The position numbers and the translations under genes were made by a program. From Tretioscincus oriximinensis (taxonomy: Eukaryota > Chordata > Lepidosauria > Squamata > Gymnophthalmidae), in the NCBI GenBank assembly GCA_022410635.1, contig JAJVDF010000592.1:99222-163221 (forward strand): a DNA stretch of 64,000 nt. The letters run 5' to 3'. How positions within the stretch are numbered: the stretch's first letter is position 1; each line of letters opens with the position of its first letter. Shown piece after piece: positions 21,311 through 31,450 of the stretch. The notes beneath the pieces are model-generated. The model made no database searches. It had not been told where the DNA came from and worked only from the letters and a program-made list of their open reading frames with translations.

Positions 21311-22367
21311 ATATGCCAGGTTGCTTCTCCATCTCTCATGAGCCCACATCCAGGTTAGAAAAAGTAGGATATAGGTGGAATAAGGATCCACACGCTCCCA
21401 TCTTGAAGGTGCTTTTGAGCCATTTTTTTATCTATGGAAATGTAACTACACAGGGAATGGAATAGATCTTCTACATAATCTAAAAGCGATGACATTATTT
21501 GGCAGCAATTGATGGAGCAAGACCACCCTTGAGGTGAAGCTGAAATTCAACCAGTCAGGACCTTTATCACCTGCCTTTGTAGGGAAATACCCAGAGCAGC
21601 CTTTCAAAAAGGTAGAGATGAAACAGAGACATATTCCAAGCCTCAGCTCCTGGATCCCAAGGAAGGGGAGGGATATATTTTTGCTGGAATAAAAAGACAT
21701 TTGACTGTCCATTTCCAGACTTTTCCTCGAAACAACTGGTGAAAATACGAGCGCCCGAGTGAACCTTTCCCCAAAGATTCTTTCATATCTCCCCAGAATA
21801 GAAATAAATGATTGAAGNTTTGCATGCATGAATATTTAATTTTGCAGAGAATTGCATAAATATTGTATTTGGAGATTCTAGACTACCCCATTAAAATTGC
21901 AAGACGTTTCCATTAGCCCTTTTATAATAGAATGTGAAATTAGAAGCTCAGCTATGGATTTGTTTTTTTGTTTTTTTAAGATCTCAACTTATCTCGCCTT
22001 TGTCTTCTCAGCATCATCACTGTACAATGAGATTTGTGGGCCTGGGCACTGTTTGTCATTAATTGGATCCTCAGTGCAGTTCCTTTGCTTTCTGTTCCTA
22101 TTGTTGCCTTGAAAACAGAATGCTATGAAAGGATAGGATTATTAAATACTAAAGGACTGAAGATTCAGGCAGACTGAAAAGGTACACAAAGGTGTTATTA
22201 CCAAGGGTTCTTTCTGAATGCGTGCCTGGGAGATGGCTGGCTGTCCTACTTAATTTGCCTTCTGTCCTTTCATTGTACATGTTCTGATATTTCAGCCATG
22301 TCTGAGTCCAGAAAAATCTCACAAGAATGTTGGATAGATGGCATGAGCTTTCATTAGATGAAGTAGA
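21311..22367 (+). other. Single-copy intron 6 sequence
   Basis: No recognised repeat over about 1 kb; AT-rich. No gene is visible. Confidence 0.5.
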
Positions 22368-22710
22368 ATCATAGAATCTTAGANTTGGAAGGAACCTCCA
22401 GGGTCATGGGGTCCAACCCCCTACTCAATGCAGGATTCATTAAACCATCCCAGACTGATNGTTGTCCAGTCTCCGTTTGAAGACTTCCAACGAAGGCGAA
22501 CTCACCACCTCCTGTGACAACCTGCTCCATTGTTTTATCACCCTGACTATTAGAAGGTTTTTTTCTGATAGCTTATCTAAATCTACTCCCTTGCAGTTTC
22601 ATTCCATTGCTTCTAGACTTGCCTACGAAAGTTCATGCCCGCCTTCCTATGTCTTTGTAATCTCTTGCTCCAAGAGCCCTTGCTTGATCCTTCTGATAAT
22701 CCTTCATATT
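22368..22710 (-). mobile_element. CR1 LINE fragment, classic subfamily
   Basis: Begins with the ATAGAATCTTAG tail and GGAACCTCCAGGGTCATGGG, then the reverse of the RT C-terminus (AGACTTCCAACGAAGGCGAA, TTATCTAAATCTACTCCCTT). Minus orientation. Confidence 0.85.
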
Positions 22711-23134
22711 GAAAGATATGATTGGCAGCATCCCAAGGATCAATGTTTGGACTCAACCCTGTGAGTTCCTTCAAGCATCACAGCAGAATAGGTTCATTCT
22801 AACAGATCCAGAAAGTTCCTACATGTGCCATGTTCATTCTTACATATTGGAACTGCGAGAGCAAAGCAGGTGGAAGTCAAGATATGTACCTGCAACTTTG
22901 TGCAGACTATTCTTCTTCAGATACTAGGATTGTACCGTTAAGTGGACCTCCACAGACCCTTTGACCACCAGTTTGTTCAGTTCTTCCATGCACAAGGGTT
23001 TGAGAAATATTTTACACAAGTGTCTGCTCACCAATGCATCAAAATTAGTTTTTTCTTCTCAGGTCATTTAACAGGTTTTATTTCTCTCTTCCAAGTTCAT
23101 TTCCACAATGACTCTTGTTCCAAGATAAATATGT
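22711..23134 (+). other. Single-copy end of intron 6
   Basis: No recognised repeat. A partial PAL copy follows at 23135-23215, about 75 bp before exon 7. Confidence 0.5.
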
Positions 23135-23215
23135 CAGCCCCCAGTGTGCCTTAATCTGCACTACTATGCAGAAGGCAGGCCCTATTCCAAGATACATCCC
23201 AGATTAAGGCCATGT
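23135..23215. repeat. PAL palindromic repeat, partial
   Basis: CAGTGTGCCTTAATCTGCAC and CAAGATACATCCCAGATTAA are shortened PAL arms. Confidence 0.55.
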
Positions 23216-23290
23216 GCAGAAAGGGCATAGATCTGCTGGAACAACCTGGATGCCTGTGCATTTCCAATCTTTCGTTTTCTTCCTTTCTAG

Positions 23291-23507
23291 GTTTATTAGA
23301 AAACAAGGTCTTGATAGACTTTTCCTGGAGTGCGACACCCACATGTGGCGCCTGGGAGATCGGAAAATTCCGGAAGGGATCACTGTCGATGGAGGTTCAG
23401 ACTGGTTCCTGCTGAACAGGAAGTTTGTGGAGTACGTCACATTTTCCAGCGATGACCTTGTGGCGAAAATGAAGCGATTCTACTCTTACACGTTGCTCCC
23501 AGCTGAG
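23291..23507 (+). CDS. XYLT1: XYLT1 exon 7
   Basis: The acceptor TCCTTTCTAG ends at 23290 and the donor GTGAGA starts at 23508. The 217-bp exon completes the arginine codon from exon 6 and ends in phase 0 at LLPAE. Visible conserved blocks are [44 protein letters not shown] and [13 protein letters not shown]. The GGSDWF block is part of the acceptor/donor cleft in the GT14 family. Substitutions relative to mammals are conservative (for example Lys for Arg in LNRKFVEY). Confidence 0.97.
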
Positions 23508-23591
23508 GTGAGAACATGAATAATAACATCAAATTGTAAGCAAAGAACTTAGTGGGTATTTCCATGAAGTCTTGAGGGGTTTCGTCTCCTA

Positions 23592-23732
23592 GCTCCTGTC
23601 CCCACTGGGACTTATTCTGGGTAGAATCTTGGAATAGGAGCCTGCAATCTACATGCTAGTGTAGACTATGGCAGGCCCTGAATGTGGATGGCCAAGTTCT
23701 GTATCAGAATAAGGAANAGTGGGGACAGGCCT
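23592..23732. repeat. PAL palindromic repeat
   Basis: CCTGTCCCCACTGGGACTTA at left, ACATGCTAGTGTAGACTATG in the centre and an AATAAGGAANAGTGGGGACA end. The right arm is shortened. Confidence 0.8.
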
Positions 23733-23805
23733 TCTGGTGCAGTCCCACTGAACCTTACTCTTCCATTTACATGCTNGTGTAGACTATTGCAGGCCTTGAA
23801 TGCAG

Positions 23806-24222
23806 GCATTTTCTCTATCACACAACACAAGGACCAGGGGGCCCTCCTTGAAACTGATGGGAAGAAAAGTGAGAACAGACAAAGGAAAGTATTTTTTCAC
23901 CCAGAGGGTCATCGGCCTGTGGAATTTACTTCCTGAAGAAGTAATGGTAGCTAACAGCTTGGATAGTTTCAAGACAGGACTAGACAGGTTTATGGACACC
24001 AAGGGTATAAATGGGTACTAGGATGGATGTCTGGATGCTGCCTCCGGNATGGAGCAACAGGCAGGACTCCTGAAATGCCAATTGCAGGGAGTCAGGAACA
24101 GGAGCATATTTTGTTTCCTCTGGACTGCCCAATTGCATCTAGTGGCCCTCTGTGTGACACAGAATGCTGGACTTTATGGGCTGTGGCCTGATCCAGGATG
24201 GCTCTTCTTATGTTTTTATGTT
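23806..24222 (+). mobile_element. CR1 LINE 3' end inside PAL
   Basis: From FSLSHNTRTRGPSLKLMGRK through FFTQRVIGLWNLLPEEV to the 3' UTR and TTCTTATGTTTTTATG tail. 5'-truncated. Confidence 0.9.
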
Positions 24223-24262
24223 CTGCCATAATCCACACTGGCATGTGGATGGTCAAGCTGTG

Positions 24263-24732
24263 AACTCAGAATCGGATATGGATAATATTATTAAATGGGG
24301 TATACGGGCAGCTCATATAGTTATGGCAAAGGGCTGGAAGGAGAAGAGTAGTTGGACGGTCCAGTTATGATATGATTACGTCTCTGATATACTACATGAG
24401 GCCNTTTGGGAAAAGAGGATGAGATTGCTGGATATTCCTGTAAAAACCACATGGCTTCAGAAATGGAAAAGAGTGGTGGAAATATGTGTTTCAGGCAATC
24501 CAAGGATGAACATAATATTAAAAGAGATTATAGCTCTTATCCTTCAATTGAGGTTGATTGTTTGAGGACGATATGGTCTTGCCTATTCCGACTCTGATCC
24601 TGGGGGTTCAAGTGGGAGGAGGGAGGGCGAAGTGTATGGTAGGTATGTTATTTGGTGTTTTGTTATTTTTGGCTTGTTTTGTGTTTGTTATTTTGTGAAA
24701 ATCTCAATAAAAATATCTAAAAAAAAAAAACA
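24263..24732 (+). mobile_element. L1 LINE 3' end with poly(A)
   Basis: Open stretches read IRAAHIVMAKGWKEKS and EKRMRLLDIP, like the C-terminus of L1 ORF2, followed by a T-rich 3' UTR with TTTTGTGAAAATCTCAATAA and poly(A). The frame breaks twice. Short CAGAAT words flank it but do not prove a target duplication. Confidence 0.65.
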
Positions 24733-24743
24733 CAGAATAAGGC

Positions 24744-25057
24744 AGGCGCGAATGGCTCAGTTGCTTAGGAATTCATCTCTCGCCTGGGAGGTGGGGTTTG
24801 GAAGCCCTGTGTGGGACGTGGGGAGGGCTGAGCACCTTCCACTAGCCTGTAGCTCTAGCCAACCCAGCTATTCGAAAGCATGAATTGCAAGAAATTGCAA
24901 CTGACTGCAAGTAGATACATGGGAACCACCACAGCCAGGTGGGGAAGATAGAATGTCAGCCTTCGGGCAAAATATATCCTTGTAAGCCGCTTTGAGTCCC
25001 TTTGAAAAAGTGAGAAATGCGGGGTATTATAAGAACCAAATTCTTATTATTATTAAT
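24744..25057 (+). mobile_element. tRNA-derived SINE
   Basis: AGGCGCGAATGGCTCAGTTG head, GGCAAAATATATCCTTGTAA and GTATTATAAGAACCAAATTC end; the tail is ATT-rich, not TTC. Close to the copies at 8491 and 37243. Confidence 0.85.
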
Positions 25058-25272
25058 AGGGACAGGGCCACAGTTTGTTTACTTAAAGGCCGTGATCATG
25101 CTCAGGCAAACGTAAATGTGGCATTACGTGAAAAAAATCCTTCCATCCAATTATTTAGATAACTGCCCTCAAATACCTGCAGGGCTTCCACAGAGCAGAA
25201 GGATCAGCTTAGTTCTCATTGGGACATGGGAGGACTGGAAACAATGGGATGAAACTGCAAGGAAGTAGATTA

Positions 25273-25416
25273 AGGCTGCATCTATGCATCACTTTTATTC
25301 CACTACTATAGTGGAATGTTCCACAATAAATCATTGGGTGGACTGGTTTATTCAAGAATAGCCATATTTTATTGTGGAATATAGTGGAATAAAAAAGTGA
25401 TGTATGTATGCAGCCT
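25273..25416. mobile_element. MITE-C, fold-back element in CR1
   Basis: A 144-bp element with inverted termini AGGCTGCATCTATGCATCAC and GTGATGTATGTATGCAGCCT. TA flanks it at 25271-25272 and 25417-25418; a TTA parse is also possible. The undisturbed CR1 at 33545 (GCAGATTTAGATTAGATATC) shows the pre-insertion sequence. Confidence 0.8.
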
Positions 25417-25440
25417 TAGATTACATATCAGAAAAAATTC

Positions 25441-25685
25441 TGACAGTGTACCCCTTTGTGTAAACCCCAAGTGTACCACCATACAGAATCCATAAGGGTC
25501 CCCACTTACAGAAACCCCAAGTGGGGGGGGGGGCTTGCAGAAACCCCAATAGTCCCACTTTATAGAAATCCTAAATGTATCCCTGTGCAGAAACCCCAAG
25601 GGTACATCCTTATGGAAAACCCACCTTACTGAAACCTCAGGGTACCCCCATGCGGAAACCCCAAGGGTAACCCCCACAGGAGGTG
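25441..25685. repeat. Degenerate minisatellite, about 30-35 bp period
   Basis: The phrase AGAAACCCCAAGGGTACCC recurs with changes at about 25460, 25519, 25546, 25590, 25635 and 25655. It sits exactly between two CR1 parts. Open frames through it are periodic artefacts. Confidence 0.7.
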
Positions 25686-25815
25686 GTGAGTTCTCCTTCC
25701 TTGGAAGTCTTCAAGCAGAAGCTGGGCAGCCATTGGTCTGGGATGGTTTAGTGGATCTGCATTGAGCAGCATGACCCTGGAGATCCATTCCAACCCCATA
25801 ATTCTTTGGTTCTGT

Positions 25816-26368
25816 TTTTCACTTCCAGAGCAGGGGGGGAAGAGGAATCTTCCTTGCGAAACATCTTCCATGCAGTGGGTATTTTGTGAAACCTTATAGT
25901 GCCTTGGTTCGCGTGCCAAATGAGAAACTGAGCCCTGATTTAGCCGTAGCTTTGTTCTCTTCCAGAAAGTTGCTTCTGTGATGGGGGAGCAAATGCTCTC
26001 GTTCTCTCCTCCTACTCCTGATACCCTTTCCCCGGCATTTCCTTCGCAAAGGTGTCAGTGTGAAAAGGACCAGGCCCTGGATAATTGGGTAGATTCCCTT
26101 CTCCGCCGCTGCCATCGCCTGCCTGAATGACAGTGTTTGCCTTGATGGGATTAACTAGGCGATTCAACCGTAAAATCCATATTCACTGGCTTGTCATTTA
26201 ACATTAGAAAAGGGCAAAGGGATTGTCTGCTGCGAGAGGAGGGGGCAGCGGTCAGCCACACTGCTCCACCATCACTATTTATAGGCCTCCTTGAGATGAC
26301 GCTAACCTGGCAAGGCACTGCTCTCGAAGTGCAGGTTCCTGCAGTTCCCTCCGCCCCAGCCATGCAGG
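25816..26368 (+). other. Single-copy intron 7 sequence
   Basis: No recognised repeat; short overlapping frames only. No gene is visible. Confidence 0.5.
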
Positions 26369-26678
26369 CATAAGAACATAAGAACATAAGAAGAGCCATC
26401 CTGGATCAGGCCACAGCTCATCTAGGCCAGCTTTCTGTCTCAACAGAGGCCCACCAGATGCACCTGGGCAGTCCGAACAGAGGAAAGCAAAATATGCTCC
26501 TGTTCATGACTCCCTGCAAATGGTATTTCAGGAGTCCTGCCTGTTGCTCCATCCCGGAGGCAACATCCAGACAGCCATCCTAGGACCCATTTATACCCTT
26601 GGTGTCCATAAACCTGTCTAGTCCTGTCTTGAAACTATCCAAGCTGTTAGCTACCACTACCTCTTCAGGAAGTAAATT

Positions 26679-28186
26679 CTACGGTCCAATGACCCTCTGG
26701 GTGAAAAAATACTTTCCTTTCTCTGTTCTCACTTTTGTACCCAACAGTTTTAAGGAGGGCCCTCTGGTCCTTGTGTTGTGTGATAGAGAAAACATTTTTT
26801 CTCTATTCACCCTGTCCATCCCATGCATGATTTTGTACACTTCAATCAGATCACCTCTCAGACGTCGCCTTTCAAGGCTGAAGAGGCCCAGACGTTGCAG
26901 CCTGACTTCATAAGGGAGGTGCTCCAGACCCTTGATCATTCTTGTTGCCCTTTTCTGCACCTTCTCTAGTTCCACAATATCCCTCTTGAGGTGTGGTGAC
27001 CAGAACTGAACACAGTATTCCAAATGTGGCCTCACCACAGATTTATAAAGAGGCAAAACAACATTTGCTGACTTGTTTTCGATTCCTTTCCTAATTATCC
27101 CGAACATGGAATTTGCCTTTTTTGCTGCTGCTGCACACTGGGTTAACATTTTCATTGAATTGTCCACCAACACCCCAAGATCCTTTTCTTGCTTAGTCAC
27201 GAAAAGCTTGGATCCCATCAGGTAGTAGGAGTAATTGGGGTTCGTTGCCCCAATGTGCATGACTTTGCACTTGCTTAAATTGAAGTGCATTTGCCACTTT
27301 GAAGCCCACTCCCCCAATTTCAATGGGTCACTCTGGAGCGCCTTACAATCATTTTCAGTTTTCACTACCATCAGCAAACTTCACTATTTACCTCAACATC
27401 CAGATCGTTTATAAATACATTGAAAAGCAAAGGTCCCAGTACAGACCCCTTGGGTACGCCACTTCTTATCTCTTTCCATTCAGAGGACTGTCCACTTATT
27501 ACTACCCTCTGTTTTCTATCTTTTAGCCAGTTTCCAATCCAGGACAAAGTCTGTCCTCTTATACCATGAGTATGGAGCTTTTTTAAAAGCCTTTGATGAG
27601 AGACTTTATCTAAAGCCTTCTGAAAATCTAGATAGACAATATCAACTGGATCATTTTTATCTACATGTTTGTTAACACTCTCAAATAATTCTAGCAAGTT
27701 AGTAAGTCATGATTTACCTTTGCAGAAGCCATGCTGAGTTTCATTCAGCAATGTGTGCTTCTCCATGTGTTTAGCAATTTTGTCCTTAGTTATGGTTTCC
27801 AACACTTTACCTGGAATTGATGTTAAACTGATGGGTCTGTAATTTCCGGGATCACCCCGGGATCCTTTTTTGAAGATTGGTGTTACATTAGCTACCTTCC
27901 AATCTATTGGTACTATGCCTGATCTTAAGGAAAGATTAAATATTTTGGTTAGAAGTTCNGCAATTTCGCATTTGAGTTCTTTAGGAATTCTTGGGTGAAT
28001 GACGTCTGGGCCTGGGGATTTATAAATGTTCAGCTTATTAAGGCTAGCAAGGACCTCCTTCTTTGTTATCTCTATCCAGTTTAATTCCTCTGGTGTTCTT
28101 TCTGAGTAAACTAAATCTGTTGTGAGTAAATTCCCTCTGTCTTCTTCAGTGAAAACTGAAGCAAAAAATTCATTTAACCTCTGCAA
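26679..28186 (-). pseudogene. CR1 ORF2 reverse transcriptase domain, broken
   Basis: Segments LNKLNIYKSPGPDVIHPRIP, VTPIFKKGSRGDPGNYRPIS, DIVYLDFQKALDKVSHQRLL and RSGVPKGSVLGPLLFNVFIN are the RT fingers and palm. A TGA near 27.70 kb splits it. At 27369-27382 two small deletions remove the second Asp of the FADD box and shift the frame. The thumb (KKANSMFGIIRKGIENKSAN) follows. Confidence 0.92.
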
Positions 28187-29310
28187 TCTCCACGTCCTCC
28201 TTGATTATGCCCTTTTGTCCATTGCTATCTAGTGGTACGACTGCTTTCCTGGTAGGATTCTTATTTCTGATATATTTGAAAAAGTCCTTATTATTTCTTT
28301 TAATATTCTTTGCAATGTGCTCCTCAAAGTTTTTCTTCGCATCCCTGACTACCACCTTGCATTTGGTTTGCCACAGTTTGTTCTCCCTTCTGTTCTCCTC
28401 ACTAGGATAAGCCTTCCACTTTTTAAATGAGTTTCTCTTCATTCTAATTACTTCCTTTACTGCACAGGTAAGCCATACGGGTGTCTTCTTGGACTTGGCA
28501 GAACCCTTTCTTCTCTTGGGAATGTATCTTATTTGAACTTCCAATATTGTATTTGCAAACAATTTCCATGCTTTTTGAAGGGACTGGACTTTTCTCACGT
28601 TCCCTTTTAAAAAATTTTTTACCATTTTCCTCATTTTGGGAAAATTTCCTCTGTGAAAGTTGAAGGTTTCTGTGTTAAAACTGCTTGACAATTTTCTATC
28701 CACGTTCAGGTTGAAAGTTATCGTATTGTGGTCACTGTTTTCTATGGGATCAGTTACAGTCGCATCTTGTATCAGGTCCTGTTCATTACTTAGGGCTAAA
28801 TCCAGGGTTCCTTTCCCCCTGGTTGGTTCTAAAACCACCTGCTCTAGGAAGCAATCAGTTAGCATGTCTAAGAATTTTATTTCTTTTTCATGAGTTGAAC
28901 AAGAGTTTGCCCAATCAATGTGTGGATAGTTGAAGTCTCCCATTATTACTACCCTTCCCTTTTTGGAAGCTTCAGTGACCTCATGTTCCAAATGAGTATC
29001 GCTTTCAGGTGTTTGGTTAGGAGGCCAGTAGCATACTCCCAATAGTAGACTTGTTTTCTGACCTGATAATGTTATCCACAGTGCTTCTGTGGCTGGGTCT
29101 GTTTTACCTGGAAATTCCAGTCCGTAGGATTCAATCTCTTCTTTAACATACAAGGCTACACCACCACCAGGTCTCCCTTTCGTATCTTTTCTGTGTAGTT
29201 TGTAACCTGGGATTACTGTATCCCATTGGTTTTCTTCTGTCCACCAGGTTTCAGTTATGCCAATAATATCAACATTATTGTCGTTCACTAAGCATTCCAA
29301 CTCCCCTATT
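28170..29310 (-). pseudogene. CR1 ORF2 endonuclease domain (APE type)
   Basis: About 376 codons with IGITETWWTEENQW, GRPGGGVALYV, GVCYWPPNQTP, VVIMGDFNYPHIDW and ENSDHNTITF: the Glu, Asp/Asn and His motifs of an apurinic-type endonuclease. Upstream, the in-frame codon at 29316-29318 is TGA where an Arg codon (CGA) is expected, a CpG-type loss. The frame exits before the reverse transcriptase at about 28.18 kb. Confidence 0.9.
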
Positions 29311-29555
29311 TTTGCTCAGAGGCTTCTGGCATTTGCATACAGGCATTTATATGCCCTTCTCCGGTGCAAGTTTGGCCCCGTATATTTGTGAGAAACCACA
29401 GTTTGTAGATTGCAGCTTTTTACTTGTATACTACAAAATGGGTTCCTCCTCCGATACTATATTATCTGCATAATTCTGTTCCTCAGCAATTGCATTTACA
29501 TTTACACTATCTTGAACCAGATGCTGCCCAGATCCTGTCAGCTTTCCCCCAGATA

Positions 29556-30110
29556 TCAGTTTAAAAGCTGCTCTGCAAACTTTTTAATATTAAGCACTAG
29601 CAGTCTGGTTCCATCTTGGTTCAAGTGCAACCTGTCCCTTTTGTACAGGTATGGCCTGTCCCAAAATGTCCCCCAGTTCCTGACAAATCTAAATTCTTCC
29701 TCACAACACCACAGCCTCATCCACGCATTGAAGCTTCTAATCTCTGCCTGTCTAGTTGGTCCTGCGCGTGGAACAGGTAGCATTTCAGAAAATGTTACCT
29801 TGGAGGTCCTGGATTTCAATCTTCTACCTAGCAACCTAAATTTGGCTTCCAGGACTCCCCACTTGGCTCTCCCAATGTCGTTGGTACCAACATGTACCAC
29901 AACACCTGGCTGTACTCCAGCACTGTTTAACAGTCTATCTAAATGTAGCGTGATGTCCGCAACCTTAACGACCGGCAGGCAAGTTACCATGCGGTCATCA
30001 TGCCCATCGCACACCCTCCTCTCTATATGCCTAACAATCGAATTGCCCACTACAAGAAGCTCCTCTCCCACCACCCATGGAGGACTATGGCAAATGAAGT
30101 CATATAGACA
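29556..30110 (-). CDS. CR1 ORF1 remnant, SGNH-type esterase domain
   Basis: The frame encodes LLVVGNSIVRHIERRVCD, the block I motif of SGNH/GDSL hydrolases (GNSIVR for GDSIVR), and VVHVGTNDIGRAKWG, the GTND block. DRLHLNQDGTRLL near the end holds the catalytic His. CR1 ORF1 esterases of this type are known and are thought to help membrane or nucleic-acid handling. The Asn in place of Asp in block I and the missing N-terminus make it likely non-functional. Ends at 29556. Confidence 0.85.
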   Translation of the reverse strand, partial: CLYDFICHSPPWVVGEELLVVGNSIVRHIERRVCDGHDDRMVTCLPVVKVADITLHLDRLLNSAGVQPGVVVHVGTNDIGRAKWGVLEAKFRLLGRRLKSRTSKVTFSEMLPVPRAGPTRQAEIRSFNAWMRLWCCEEEFRFVRNWGTFWDRPYLYKRDRLHLNQDGTRLLVLNIKKFAEQLLN

Positions 30111-30189
30111 ATGAAGTGGAGGGGCTTTTCCCATGTGGACTGGGGAATGCAGCACAAGCAATGAGAAGAAACAGACTATTGGCATTGCT

Positions 30190-30344
30190 TGTTACACAAG
30201 AGGAGCCCTGCTGAATCAGCCCATTTTGTCCAGCATTCTGTCTCACACAGTGGCCTACCGGTTACAGCTGGGTAGTATCAAGCAGAACTCTAGGAATAAG
30301 GATCTTCCAGCTGCACACTAGTGTAGTTTATGGCAGGCCTCAAA
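30190..30344 (-). mobile_element. Old CR1 tail and partial PAL
   Basis: AAGAGGAGCCCTGCTGAATC and CCAGCATTCTGTCTCACACA are a minus CR1 end; AGTGTAGTTTATGGCAGGCC is PAL text. Confidence 0.6.
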
Positions 30345-30595
30345 TGGGTTATAGAGTTGGAAGGGACCTCCAGGATCATAGAGTTGGAAGAGACCTCCAG
30401 GGTCATAGAGTGGGAAGGGACCTCCAGGGTCATAGAGTTGGAAGGGACGTCCAGGGTCATAGAGTGGGAAGGGATCTCCAGGGTCATTGGGTCCAACCCC
30501 CTGCTCAATGCAGGATTCACTAAACCATCCCAGACAGATATTTGCCAGCCTCTGTTTGAAGACTTCCAGCCTTACCAGAGGTATGTGTAGCTGAA
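30333..30595 (-). mobile_element. CR1 LINE 3' end carrying the 27-bp array
   Basis: The array is followed by GGTCCAACCCCCTGCTCAAT, CAGGATTCACTAAACCATCC and AGACTTCCAGCCTTACCAGA, the minus-strand CR1 tail and last codons. Confidence 0.8.
30345..30490. repeat. 27-bp minisatellite from CR1 tail, about five units
   Basis: Unit CATAGAGTTGGAAGGGACCT+CCAGGGT starts at 30377, 30404, 30431, 30458 and 30485 (27 bp steps). TTGGAAGG and GTGGGAAGG variants alternate. Because 27 is a multiple of 3 all frames stay open. Confidence 0.95.
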
Positions 30596-31127
30596 ACATT
30601 AGAGAGTCACGCAAAACAACCAAAAAAGAATCTTCCATTGCATTGGTCAATTTGTGAAAAGATTCAGCACAACGTGCCACATTGTTGCTTCTGGAATTCT
30701 GGGTCAGGGGGGCATCAGATCGCTGATGTGGGACATTCTCTGAATCTATCAGTATATTGTGTTCCGTTTCAATGTTCCTCCATTGTAAAGGAAAGGGGGG
30801 AATGAACTGGCGCCTGTCCTGGGTCCCACTAGACTTTTGGGAGTCAGCAATTGCCTGGGGTTCCCTTGCGACCATGACCCAAAGGGGGGTTCTCATTATG
30901 AAGGATGGATGGAATAGCTGGGAGTAGGGTGATGTAATTAGAAAAGCCTGTTTGGAATTCCCTGCTGCCTTGAACGGGCAAATAAAGACTGAAGTGTTTT
31001 GGAAATAATGGCAGGAGACAAGCTGCCCTTCGGCTGTCCTGGGGTGAATGGAGCCATCCAGCATGGGGTCGTTTTCCGCCATCAGCACTTCCAAGTAGAT
31101 CAGCGTCCCCAGACTGAAAGAATCCAA
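30590..31127 (-). other. Long open frame of unknown nature in intron 7
   Basis: About 180 codons without a stop on the minus strand, from a possible start at 31127. Parts read GTLIYLEVLMAENDPMLDG, NTSVFICPFKAAGN and ESFHKLTNAMEDSFLVVL. I do not recognise a family. It runs into the CR1 tail at about 30590. No splice sites, polyadenylation signal or matching frame on the other side are evident. It may be chance, a retroposed piece or an old element. Confidence 0.3.
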
Positions 31128-31311
31128 TTCACAACTTTTGTAGGGTTTTCAAAAGTGATTTCCTCGTCAAGACATTCAGGATATGCAAATTAAAACATTG
31201 CTTGCCCCAATTTAAAAAGAACGTTGATTAACTGGAGCAAGATCAAAAGAGAGCTACAAAGATCGTTCAGGATCTGCAGCCTAGATGGCTTTGGCACAGA
31301 ATTAAACCAAT

Positions 31312-31450
31312 TCATAGAACCTAAGAGGAGCCCTGCTGAAGGGGCCACAAGCCATCTAGTCTCGCATTATGTCTCACCCAGTGACCCATCAGTTGCCCCT
31401 GAGCACTTCAAGTAGAAGGAGGCAAATCTTTCACTTGCTCTTGACTCTTG
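31312..31450 (-). mobile_element. CR1 LINE 3' end, old
   Basis: ACCTAAGAGGAGCCCTGCTG and TCTCACCCAGTGACCCATCA are a minus CR1 tail. Confidence 0.65.

Larger units (their letters stand above)
23733..25080. repeat. PAL copy broken by CR1, L1 and SINE insertions
   Basis: PAL segments appear in order at about 23736-23805 (CCACTGAACCTTACTC, TAGACTATTGCAGGCC), 24226-24262 (TGCCATAATCCACACTGGCA), 24733-24743 (CAGAATAAGGC) and 25066-25076 (AGGGACAGGGC). The gaps hold a CR1 end, an L1 end and a SINE. Confidence 0.7.
25125..25815 (+). mobile_element. CR1 LINE fragment with MITE and minisatellite inserts
   Basis: CR1 text AAATACCTGCAGGGCTTCCA to GAAACTGCAAGGAAGTAGAT is interrupted at 25273-25416 by a fold-back element, resumes briefly (TTAGATTACATATCAGAAAA), is interrupted again by 25441-25685 and resumes with AGGTGGTGAGTTCTCCTTCC. 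Confidence 0.75.
26369..30125 (-). mobile_element. CR1 LINE, nearly full length, inactive
   Basis: On the minus strand it reads ORF1 (about 30110-29556), ORF2 endonuclease (29310-28170), reverse transcriptase (28186-26679), and 3' UTR ending in ATAAGAACATAAG (reverse of TTCTTATG). Its 5' end is cut at about 30.1 kb, so ORF1 lacks its N-terminus. It is about 3.75 kb, by far the longest element in the window. It is dead: stop in the ORF2 start region, a frameshift near 28.18 kb, a stop near 27.70 kb and a damaged FADD box near 27.37 kb. Confidence 0.95.

Noticed and set aside
29410..30114. 234-codon plus-strand frame
   Set aside because: Antisense of the CR1 ORF1 esterase; the minus frame has recognisable motifs.
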